Part shown: one piece after another, positions 53,023 to 60,724 of the stretch
Position numbering within the stretch: position 1 is the first letter of the stretch
Layout: each line of letters begins with the position of its first letter
NCBI GenBank assembly: GCA_902537445.1
Contig: CACBBI010000002.1
Location: 26,765 to 90,764, forward strand
Direction: 5' to 3'
From: an uncultured Prochlorococcus sp.
GTDB lineage: Bacteria > Cyanobacteriota > Cyanobacteriia > PCC-6307 > Cyanobiaceae
Length of the DNA: 64,000 bases
Notes under the pieces: generated by a model
Told to the model about the DNA's origin: nothing
Database searches by the model: none
The model's input: only the letters and a program-made list of their open reading frames with translations
Position numbers and translations under genes: made by a program

Positions 53023-53291
53023 GTCCAATTGGACTAGGTGATCTCAACCGATGTTTCGGACAGCGGTTCGATTCCGCTCAACTCCACTATTTGGGGTTGT
53101 AATGGTTTCGACGGGGCATAAGGAAGGTGACTGAAGCCGGCTCGGTTAGAGCAAAAACACAAATGCTAACAAAATCGTTAGTTTCTCCCGTCAAACAGCA
53201 CCAGTTGCTGCTTGATCCTTAAGGAGATGGGGTCATATCAGCCTTATCAACCAAATGATACGAGGAGTCTGGAAGGACTCCACTTTTTTAA
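53023..53291 (+). ncRNA. ssrA: Circularly permuted two-piece tmRNA (ssrA)
   Basis: The acceptor piece comes first: AACCGA (53046-53051), T arm AGCGG-TTCGATT-CCGCT and acceptor strand CAACTCCA (53079-53086). After only 6 nt the coding piece begins with the matching acceptor strand GGGGTTG (53093-53099), then the tmRNA-typical TAATGGTTTCGACGGGG and TCGGTT (53142-53147), which pairs with AACCGA as helix P2. The tag frame at 53165-53215 encodes ANKIVSFSRQTAPVAA, ending TGA. This permuted order is known from Prochlorococcus and marine Synechococcus. CCA is not encoded at the acceptor end. The gene's outer ends are estimated: the 5' end from a 12-nt palindrome, the 3' end from a terminator. Confidence 0.93.
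53264..53289 (+). terminator. Rho-independent-type terminator of ssrA
   Basis: GGAGTC (53264-53269) pairs with GACTCC (53276-53281) around a 6-nt loop and is followed by a T6 run after AC. It closes the coding piece of the permuted tmRNA, and part of it may remain in the mature RNA. Confidence 0.7.
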
Positions 53292-53427
53292 ATAACTAAT
53301 AAGTTGTAGTAGATAATTTATTAGTGTGTAAATATTGCTGCAATTGCTTGTATTAAAAAGAATTATTTTAATTTTTTAAGTATAAATACTGAGAAGATAA
53401 GTTTTAAATTAATTTATCTTATTAAAA

Positions 53428-53580
53428 ATGCAATCTTGCGAAATGGAACCTAGTAAAAAACTAAATGACTTGATAATAAATCTCAAACCTAAAGTTATTA
53501 GATTCACTGGTGAAAAATTTCCATCTGAACTATGGAATAGTAGTTGTCAAATAAAAAAAAATAAGAACCCATCTTCCTAA
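53428..53580 (+). CDS. Candidate small protein (50 aa)
   Basis: The frame ATG 53428 to TAA 53580 reads MQSCEMEPSKKLNDLIINLKPKVIRFTGEKFPSELWNSSCQIKKN and a short tail. It is below the ORF track limit. The segment L-K-P-K-V-I-R-F-T-G-E-K-F-P-S-E-L-W looks like constrained protein rather than chance sequence. The gene lies between ssrA and the convergent aldo/keto reductase, 8 bp from the latter. It has no recognised domain; conservation is not tested. Confidence 0.42.
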   Translation: MQSCEMEPSKKLNDLIINLKPKVIRFTGEKFPSELWNSSCQIKKNKNPSS

Positions 53581-53588
53581 AAATTTAA

Positions 53589-54558
53589 TTAAATACTAGA
53601 AAAAGGATTTTTAGGCATTTTTTTTAAACAATTTTTTGAAACTTCCTGAAGTATTTTAAATTCATTATTATTTAAATTCCAATTAAATACATTCGATACA
53701 TCTATAACTTGAGATTTTTTTCGCATTCCAACGAGTGGAATAGTTCCTTGATAACAACACCAATTAATTGCTACTTGCGCTTGGGAAACTGATCTTTGAT
53801 GCGCAATTCTTTTTAGACACCTCCGCAATTCATATGTTGGTTTTTTTGTAGTTTTCAAATAAAGCATTACGAATAAAACTTTTTTCTTTATTTTCATCTT
53901 TATCTGGATCAATACAAAGTATTCCAAAAGACAGCGGACTATAAGCAAAGAAATCAATATTATTTTCTTCGCAAATTTTTTTTACCTGATATTGTTTTCC
54001 TAAATCGGGAGCAAGCAAAGAAAACTGTATTTGAACACTTTTTATGATCTGATTTCTTTTTGCCAAAAAATTAATTAATTTCGTCAATCTTTTAGGGCCT
54101 ATATTAGATAAGCCGATTTTAAAATCAAAGCCTTGATCTTTTAAATCGCAAAGATTATTCAAAAAGCCTAATTCCTGCCAAGGATTGTATTTTGCAGTTG
54201 ACCAATGTAATTGCACTATATCTAACTTGTTATTAAGTCTTTCTAAACTTTTCAAAAAAGGTTTATTAAAACCAGTGTCACCGATTCTCCAGGGATAAGG
54301 TGCAAGTTTAGTTGCTACTTGAATTCTTTTTTTCTTTGCTGAAGAAGTATTTAGTAAAAATTTGCCTATCAAGAATTCACTTCTACCCTGAAGATTACCA
54401 GTACCGTAAGAATCTGCAGTATCAATTAGATCAAAACCTCTTCGTAAAGCTTCATTAAATGTCTCACGTAAATCATCGTCATTTGTAGATTGGTAATTCC
54501 AAAAAAGCTTATTTCCCCAAGACCAAGTACCTAATCCAATTCTTTTCTTCATTAACAT
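53589..54558 (-). pseudogene. Aldo/keto reductase, frame-disrupted at a T7 (A7 sense) run
   Basis: The N-terminal frame (to residue 242) has RIGLGTWSWGN, the catalytic FDLIDTADSYG and AKLAPYPW-like segments, and VQIQFSLLAPD. It stops shortly after NYKKTNI. The rest of the TIM-barrel protein continues in another frame from YKKPTYELRRCLKRIAHQRSVSQAQVAINWCCYQGTIPLVGMRKKSQVIDVSN, a typical AKR C-terminal half. The join lies in TACAAAAAAACC (T7 on plus, 53841-53847). With six A's the frame would be intact at about 322 residues. This may be a true one-base insertion or a homopolymer sequencing error; slippage could partly restore it. Confidence 0.75.
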
Positions 54559-54702
54559 ATTTAAATAAAGAACTTTATAAGGTTATCTAAAAATATTAAC
54601 CTCTTTAAAATATTTCAAACAATAAGTTTTAAAGCATTAAAAATCGATATCTCTTGACATTAAGAAATTATTCTCCAAAGTAAGAGAAATAAAAATAAAA
54701 AA

Positions 54703-55374
54703 TTGTTCATTACCGTTTGCGGACAAAAAGGGGGTGTGGCCAAGACCTGCACAAGTATTCACCTTGCTAGTGTTTGGAATTCTGAAGGTAAAAAAGTTTG
54801 CATAGTTGATGCCGACAAGAATAGATCTGCATTAGCATACGCATCAAGAGGAAATCTTCCATTTCCAGTTTTCCCCGTGAGTTCAGCTGCTAAAGCATCA
54901 AGATCATCAGAAATTGTAATAACTGATGGTCAGGCTAGCAGTGATCAAGAAGAACTTAAACACTTGGCTTATGGTTCAGATTTAGTTATCTTACCTACAA
55001 CTGCAAAAGCAAGATCAGTGGAATTAACTGTTGAACTAGCTAATTTATTAAGTAACTTAAAAGTTAACCATGCAGTAGTAATAGTAAAAGTTGATTTTAG
55101 ACAGCAAAAAGCTGCGCAACAAGCCAAAGCAGCTCTAGAAAATTTTGGTTTATATGTTTTTGATAAATTTATACCCTTACTTTCAGCATTTGATAAAGCA
55201 GAAGCCTCTGGTAATGCTGTATTTGAAGCTGTAGACGATTTAGGTAGATCAGATCCTCGTCGAATGACGGGCTGGTCTGCTTATTGTTCAATTGCCTCAC
55301 AAATTCCATGCCTGATTTCGAAGCCCTCATCCGAAACCAACAACTTAAAGAACCAACAACCAATAAGCGCTTAA
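54703..55374 (+). CDS. ParA-family ATPase (orphan)
   Basis: The 223-residue protein starts with TTG and has the deviant Walker A motif GQKGGVAKTCTS, with the signature lysine (K in KGG) and Ala where Gly is usual. CIVDADKNRSALAYASRG, EIVITDGQAS (Walker B-like) and SDLVILPTTAKARSVELTVELANLL follow. The length fits a short ParA/MinD-type positioning ATPase. No parB, parS-like repeat or known cargo gene is adjacent, so it is an orphan. Its 3' end overlaps the next small gene by 67 bp. Confidence 0.83.
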   Translation: MFITVCGQKGGVAKTCTSIHLASVWNSEGKKVCIVDADKNRSALAYASRGNLPFPVFPVSSAAKASRSSEIVITDGQASSDQEELKHLAYGSDLVILPTTAKARSVELTVELANLLSNLKVNHAVVIVKVDFRQQKAAQQAKAALENFGLYVFDKFIPLLSAFDKAEASGNAVFEAVDDLGRSDPRRMTGWSAYCSIASQIPCLISKPSSETNNLKNQQPISA

Positions 55375-55550
55375 AAGTAGTTGATTCTCCTAATTTTGAA
55401 GAAGAAAAAAACGAAGAAGCAATAATTAAACAATCTGGATTATTAGTTAATTTTTTTGGAGGTTTTATAGGCTCTGTAATTGGAACTTTAACAATACTGT
55501 TTCTCTATATGAATGAATATCTACCATTAGATTTACTAAAACTTAAGTAG
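55308..55550 (+). CDS. Small single-span protein overlapping the ParA-like gene (80 aa)
   Basis: The track ORF starts at 55284, but MPDFEALIRNQQLKEP at 55308 is a more natural start. The protein is hydrophilic up to about residue 50 (KRLKVVDSPNFEEEKNEEAIIKQSG), then has one membrane helix (LLVNFFGGFIGSVIGTLTILFLYMN) and ends YLPLDLLKLK. Its first 67 bp overlap the ParA-like gene in another frame, and its end overlaps argJ by 8 bp. A functional link with the ParA-like protein is possible but unproven. Confidence 0.6.
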   Translation: MPDFEALIRNQQLKEPTTNKRLKVVDSPNFEEEKNEEAIIKQSGLLVNFFGGFIGSVIGTLTILFLYMNEYLPLDLLKLK

Positions 55551-56781
55551 TATATTCGCTATTTATTTCAACATATTTTTTAGAAAGATCGCACCCCCAA
55601 GCTGTGCCTTTCGATTCGCCAGAATTTAGATTAATCATAATTTTTACAATATCATCTACTAAATATCTACCTTTCATTCTGGACCTAATGTAGTCTCTGA
55701 CTTTTTGTGGATCATATTTATTTAACTTGCCGTTTTCCAAAATCTGAGCGTTTCCTATATACAAGTCAACGTCATTTAAATTAAATTTAACTCCAGAATT
55801 ACCTGCAGCAGAAATGATTCGTCCCCAATTAGGATCACAACCATGTATCGCAGTTTTTACTAAGGCAGAATTACAAATAGATTTCGCGAGCATAATTGCA
55901 TCATTTGTATTTTTTGCTCCTTGAACCAAAACTTCTAATAAACAATTTGCTCCCTCTCCATCCCTTGCAATATTTTTTGCCAAGTTCTGACATACAATAT
56001 CAATCCCTTGTTGGATAATTGGAAAAAACCTTTTTTCAATTTTCTCTCCTGCATTTATTCCAACAAAAGAATCATTTGTGCTTGTCTCTCCATCAACTGA
56101 TATTGCATTAAAAGATTTTTGAACCGCAATAGCAATCATTTTGTCCCATTCTTCTTTTTGAATACCCGCATCACAGGTTAGAAAAGCAAGCATTGTAGCC
56201 ATGTTGGGGTAAATCATTCCTGAACCTTTTGCAAATCCTGCTATTTTTATTTTTCTACCTTGAATAATCGTCTCTATTGACACTTTTTTCAAAGTCAAAT
56301 CAGTAGTTAAAATTGCTTCTGCTGCATTTTCAAAATTATTACTCTTTAAATCACTGACTAAATTCGGTAAATTTTTTACTAAATCATTTATTTGTATTGG
56401 AACACCAATTACACCAGTTGAGCACATTAAAACTTCTTCTTCTTTTATTCCTAAAAGTTCCGCAATCTTTCCTGTAGCAATTTTAAAATGTTGAATGCCA
56501 AGATCTCCTGTACATGCATTTGCTTGACCAGAATTAATTAATATTGCTCTTACAAAACCTGAAGTTGTGTTAATCCTTTCCTCACAAATGTCCACACAAG
56601 AAGCTCGAACTATTGATTGGGTAAACATCCCACTAAAAATACTTCCTTCTGGTGCAAGTATTAATGCTAGATCTTTTTTGTTAGAAGCTTTTAAACCTGC
56701 AGATATCCCGGCAAAAACAAACCCCTTGGGTGTTACCTTACTGTCATCAATAAACGACCAATTGGAATCTAACTGGCTCAA
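55543..56781 (-). CDS. argJ: Bifunctional ornithine acetyltransferase/N-acetylglutamate synthase ArgJ
   Basis: The 412-residue enzyme recycles the acetyl group in arginine synthesis. The autoproteolysis site lies in the conserved KGSGMIYPNMATMLAFLTCDA (cleaved before the Thr of TML). VDGETSTNDSFVGINAG, the late RDGEGANCLLEVLVQGAKN and the HGCDPNWGRIISAAGNSG motif complete the family signature. It produces alpha and beta chains after self-cleavage. The gene is divergent from coaE, with about 76 bp between. Confidence 0.95.
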   Translation of the reverse strand: MSQLDSNWSFIDDSKVTPKGFVFAGISAGLKASNKKDLALILAPEGSIFSGMFTQSIVRASCVDICEERINTTSGFVRAILINSGQANACTGDLGIQHFKIATGKIAELLGIKEEEVLMCSTGVIGVPIQINDLVKNLPNLVSDLKSNNFENAAEAILTTDLTLKKVSIETIIQGRKIKIAGFAKGSGMIYPNMATMLAFLTCDAGIQKEEWDKMIAIAVQKSFNAISVDGETSTNDSFVGINAGEKIEKRFFPIIQQGIDIVCQNLAKNIARDGEGANCLLEVLVQGAKNTNDAIMLAKSICNSALVKTAIHGCDPNWGRIISAAGNSGVKFNLNDVDLYIGNAQILENGKLNKYDPQKVRDYIRSRMKGRYLVDDIVKIMINLNSGESKGTAWGCDLSKKYVEINSEYTT

Positions 56782-56857
56782 ATTTTTTGGTATTTTAATT
56801 CATACTAACTACTCTTTAATACTAAAGAAACTAAGTAATTAGATTATTATTAATTAT

Positions 56858-57475
56858 ATGGATAGTCTTCAAAAATTAAAAAACAACCAAAGAAGGATTG
56901 GTTTAACAGGAGGTATTGCAAGTGGGAAGACAACTATAACTAATTACATAAGAAAACATAAAAACATACCAATATTAGATGCAGATCATTTTTCAAGAGA
57001 ATTAATCAAACCAAACACATATGGATATAAGAAAATTTTAGATTATTTTGGAAATAAAATTATTGATAATAAAAGCAATTCAGAAAGGGAAATAAACAGA
57101 AAACTTTTAAGGAACATTATTTTTAAACATTCAGCAAGCAAGGAATGGATTGAAAAACTACTTCACCCCTTAATTAAAGAAAAAATGATAGAAGAATGCA
57201 GTCAATACAGAAATAATGAAACTATTGTATTGGTTATTCCATTATTGTTTGAAGCAAAATTTGAAGATATTTGCACTGAAATATGGTTAGTTAAATGTCC
57301 TAAAGAATTACAAAAAAACAGACTTATCACAAGAGATAAAATTAGCGAAAAAGAAGCATATGAATTGATAAATTTTCAATTAAGTTTTGAAGAAAAAAGA
57401 AAATTCTCAGATATTATTTTAGAGAATTCGGATGATCAAAATAAATGGATCAATACGATAAAAGAGCTTCTTTAA
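56858..57475 (+). CDS. coaE: Dephospho-CoA kinase
   Basis: The 205-residue kinase has the P-loop IGLTGGIASGKTT, then DADHFSRELI, the LLHPLIKEKM lid segment, IVLVIPLLFEAKFEDICTEIWLVKCPKELQKNRLITRDKI. It phosphorylates dephospho-CoA, the last step in CoA synthesis; coaX for the first step lies at 23.7 kb. It lies between argJ (divergent) and gatB (convergent, 3 bp away). Confidence 0.95.
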   Translation: MDSLQKLKNNQRRIGLTGGIASGKTTITNYIRKHKNIPILDADHFSRELIKPNTYGYKKILDYFGNKIIDNKSNSEREINRKLLRNIIFKHSASKEWIEKLLHPLIKEKMIEECSQYRNNETIVLVIPLLFEAKFEDICTEIWLVKCPKELQKNRLITRDKISEKEAYELINFQLSFEEKRKFSDIILENSDDQNKWINTIKELL

Positions 57476-57478
57476 ACT

Positions 57479-58951
57479 TTAGCTATTTAATTTTTCCATA
57501 AGAAGTTTATTTGCAAGTTTAGGGTCAGCTTTTCCTTTTGTTCTTTTCATAAGTTGACCAACAAAAAAACCAAGTAACTTAGTTTTGCCATTTTTAAATG
57601 CTTGAACTTCATTTGGATGTTCATTAATAAGTTCATCAATTATTGGTAAAATACTTGAAGAATCAGATATCATTGCCAACCCTTTTTCTTCAACTAATTT
57701 TTTCGGAGAAATATTTTTTTGAATAAGTTCAGGTAAAATTTCTTTTGCAATTTTTCCACTAATTATATTTTTTGAAATCATGTTAATCATTTCAGCAAGA
57801 TTTTCAGGACTAAGCTTTAATTCACTAAAACTTAGTTTGTTTGATTTTAAATAGCCCACAATATCACTTGTTACCCAATTTGAAGCTAGTTTGGCCTCGG
57901 CACCATTTGCTACTGTTTCTTCAAAAAAGTTTGCCATGCTTATTTCATCAGAAATTACCCTTGCATCATATGCAGACAACCCAAATTGACTTACGTATTT
58001 ACTTCTTTTCTTTGGAGGTAATTCTGGTAGTTCTTTAAACCATATTTCTTGTTGGGCTTTTGTTATTTCAATTGGACCTAAGTCAGGATCAGGAAAATAT
58101 CTATAGTCACTGCTACCTTCTTTTAATCTCATACTTTTTGTTAATTGCTTAGATTCATCCCATAACCTTGTTTCTTGGAAAATTTTTCCTCCATTTTCAT
58201 AAACTTCTATTTGTCTGGCTATTTCATAATCACAAGCCTTTTGAATTGCAGAAAATGAATTCATATTTTTTATTTCCACTTTGGTTCCAAAAGGAGCATT
58301 AGGTCCTTTTCTAACTGAAATATTGACATCGCAGCGTAATGAACCCTCTTGCATATTTCCGTCAGATACCCCTAAATATCTAACTGTTCTTCTAATCTCT
58401 GAAGCATATTCAGATGCCTCTTTACCTGATCTAATATCTGGTTTACTTACAATCTCACAAAGTGCTATTCCGGCACGATTATAATCAACTAAAGAATACT
58501 TGGAGCCAGCTAATCTATCACTTCCCGAATGGACTAGCTTTCCAGCGTCTTCTTCCATATGTAGCCTTTCTATACCAATTTTTTTGATATAAGGTTCTTT
58601 GTCCTTTTCAATTATTTCAACTTCTAACCAACCATTTTCAGCTAGTGGCTCATCAAATTGTGAAATTTGATAATTTTTCGGCAGATCAGGATAAAAATAT
58701 TGTTTTCTATCAAATTTACAATGTTCTGCGACGTTTAAATTTAATGCTAACGAAGTTTTTACAGCATACTCAAGAACAGTCTCATTCAGAACTGGAAGAG
58801 TTCCTGGCAACCCACAAACTACAGGATCTATATGCGTATTAGGTGCATCACCAAAAGCTGTTGACGCAGATGTGAATATTTTACTTTTCGTATTAAGCTG
58901 TACATGAGTTTCCAAACCAATCACAGCTTCCCAAGATTCCAAATTGTTCAT
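57479..58951 (-). CDS. gatB: Asp-tRNA(Asn)/Glu-tRNA(Gln) amidotransferase subunit B
   Basis: The start at 58951 (MNNLESWEAVIGLETHVQLNT) is chosen over the track's 59008 because the family starts near the WEAVIGLEVHVQL motif. The 490-residue protein has FDRKQYFYPDLPKNYQISQFD, MEEDAGKLVH, DYNRAGIALCEIVSKPDIRS and MQEGSLRCDVNISV, all diagnostic, and a C-terminal tail domain (VGQLMKRTKGKADPKLANKLL). It forms GatCAB to make Gln-tRNA(Gln), essential in cyanobacteria. Confidence 0.96.
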   Translation of the reverse strand: MNNLESWEAVIGLETHVQLNTKSKIFTSASTAFGDAPNTHIDPVVCGLPGTLPVLNETVLEYAVKTSLALNLNVAEHCKFDRKQYFYPDLPKNYQISQFDEPLAENGWLEVEIIEKDKEPYIKKIGIERLHMEEDAGKLVHSGSDRLAGSKYSLVDYNRAGIALCEIVSKPDIRSGKEASEYASEIRRTVRYLGVSDGNMQEGSLRCDVNISVRKGPNAPFGTKVEIKNMNSFSAIQKACDYEIARQIEVYENGGKIFQETRLWDESKQLTKSMRLKEGSSDYRYFPDPDLGPIEITKAQQEIWFKELPELPPKKRSKYVSQFGLSAYDARVISDEISMANFFEETVANGAEAKLASNWVTSDIVGYLKSNKLSFSELKLSPENLAEMINMISKNIISGKIAKEILPELIQKNISPKKLVEEKGLAMISDSSSILPIIDELINEHPNEVQAFKNGKTKLLGFFVGQLMKRTKGKADPKLANKLLMEKLNS

Positions 58952-59030
58952 TATTAAAAGTCTCTTTATTAATATTATTGGATATAAAGGAAAAGAGGAC
59001 CAAAACACAAATAAAAATATTAATTTTTAA

Positions 59031-60140
59031 ATGGCACAAGAAACCAAAAATTCAATATTAATAATTGGCGGTGGACTTTTAGGTTTATCTATTGCTTATG
59101 AATTTTCTAGAAATAACTTCAAAGTTTTAGTTTTAAGCAAAAACAGAAATGAATCAGCAGGATTTGTTGCTGCAGGAATGTTAGCTACTCATGCCGAAGG
59201 ACTCGAAGATGAATTACTAAAATTTGGCCAAGAAAGTCAAAATATAATTCCAAAGTGGATAAAAAGTATTGAACAAGATAGTAATATTAAATGCGGTTTA
59301 AAAAAATGTGGAATAGTAGTTCCTTTTAAAAACAAAGAAGATCTTGAAGAGTTTCCCACTTATGCATATGGAAAATATTTAAATCACAAAGATCTTCAAA
59401 CAGAAATTAATGGAATGAATTCTATTTGGAAACATGGTTTACTTTTTGAACAAGATGGTCAAATAGATAACCGAAGAAGACTAATGCGTGCTCTTGAGAG
59501 AGCATGCTCCTTACATGGAGTCGAATTTCAAGAGGGATCAGAAGTAGAGGATTTGACATTCGAAAAAAACAAAATTACAGGCGCAACAGTTTTATGTGCC
59601 ACTGGGGAAATAAAAAAAATTAACTGCGAAAAAGCAATTATATGCAGCGGTGCTTGGAGTAAAAAAATTTTTAATAAGATTCCAGTCTTTCCTGTAAAGG
59701 GACAAATGCTATCAATACAAGGTCCAACAAATTTTTTGAAAAGGGTTATTTTTGGTCCAAAAACTTATCTAGTTCCCCGTGATGATGGACTTATTATAGT
59801 TGGAGCTACAGTTGAAAAAGATTCAAAATTTAATAAAGGCAATACTCCTAATGGAATAAAACAACTGCAAGAAGGCATTCGCTCCTTATTGCCAGAAGCT
59901 ATTAATTGGCCACAAATGGAACATTGGTGGGGATTTAGACCTTGCACACCAGATCTAAAACCAATAATTGGAAAATCAAAAGTTGAAAATCTTTTTATAG
60001 CTACAGGACATTACAGAAATGGAGTTTTATTTTCTGCAATAACAAGTGATCTTCTTTTGAAAATAGTTCAAAATAAAAATCTAAAAGAAATAGAAAAAAG
60101 CTTTTTAAAAAAATTTAGTTTAGATAGATTTGCGATTTAA
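59031..60140 (+). CDS. thiO: Glycine oxidase-type FAD enzyme ThiO
   Basis: The 369-residue flavoprotein has an N-terminal FAD motif (ILIIGGGLLGLSIAYEFSRNNFKVLVLSK), SAGFVAAGMLATHAEG, NRRRLMRALERACSLHGVEF, VFPVKGQMLSIQG and WWGFRPCTPDLKPIIGK...GHYRNGVLFSA, matching the DAO/ThiO family. It oxidises glycine to iminoglycine for the thiazole part of thiamine. In many cyanobacteria thiO is fused to thiG; here it stands alone. The 3' end is 3 bp from ndk, which is convergent. Confidence 0.87.
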   Translation: MAQETKNSILIIGGGLLGLSIAYEFSRNNFKVLVLSKNRNESAGFVAAGMLATHAEGLEDELLKFGQESQNIIPKWIKSIEQDSNIKCGLKKCGIVVPFKNKEDLEEFPTYAYGKYLNHKDLQTEINGMNSIWKHGLLFEQDGQIDNRRRLMRALERACSLHGVEFQEGSEVEDLTFEKNKITGATVLCATGEIKKINCEKAIICSGAWSKKIFNKIPVFPVKGQMLSIQGPTNFLKRVIFGPKTYLVPRDDGLIIVGATVEKDSKFNKGNTPNGIKQLQEGIRSLLPEAINWPQMEHWWGFRPCTPDLKPIIGKSKVENLFIATGHYRNGVLFSAITSDLLLKIVQNKNLKEIEKSFLKKFSLDRFAI

Positions 60141-60143
60141 ATT

Positions 60144-60602
60144 TTAATTTTCAAATCGCCATTTCGAATCAGAAGTGTCCCACTCACATAATTCGTCTTC
60201 GTTAAACCATAGATCAATTTCAAATTTTGCTGTATCTTCTCCATCAGAACCATGAATAATATTCCTCCCAATATCAATAGCTAAATCACCTCTAATTGTT
60301 CCAGGCTCTGCTTCCAGAGGTTTTGTTGCACCTATTAGTTTTCTAGCACTCAAAATAACTCCTTCGCCCTCCCACACCATTGCTACAACAGGGCCACTTG
60401 AAATAAAGTCTACTAAATCACCAAAAAAGGGTCTTTCTCTATGTACTCCATAATGATTTTGAGCAAGTTCTTTTGAAGGAATTAATTGCTTTAAACCAAC
60501 CAATTTAAACCCTTTTTTTTCAAATCTGCCAATAATCTCAGAAACATATCCTCTTTGAACTCCATCCGGTTTAATTGCAATAAAGGTTCTCTCTTTGGTC
60601 AT
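60144..60602 (-). CDS. ndk: Nucleoside diphosphate kinase
   Basis: The 152-residue enzyme equalises NTP and dNTP pools. It starts [37 protein letters not shown], with the active-site histidine in [21 protein letters not shown]. Length and motifs match NDK throughout. It is flanked by a 120-bp gap before the divergent speA gene, which should contain both promoters. Confidence 0.97.
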   Translation of the reverse strand: MTKERTFIAIKPDGVQRGYVSEIIGRFEKKGFKLVGLKQLIPSKELAQNHYGVHRERPFFGDLVDFISSGPVVAMVWEGEGVILSARKLIGATKPLEAEPGTIRGDLAIDIGRNIIHGSDGEDTAKFEIDLWFNEDELCEWDTSDSKWRFEN

Positions 60603-60724
60603 TTAGTTAATAATCACTCTCTGTATATTCAACTTTTGGGTGGTAACTTGGCAAGTAATCATTAAAATAAAAGATATTGTTTTGAGTTATTTTCAAAAAC
60701 ATTTATTAATCACTGAGACATAAA

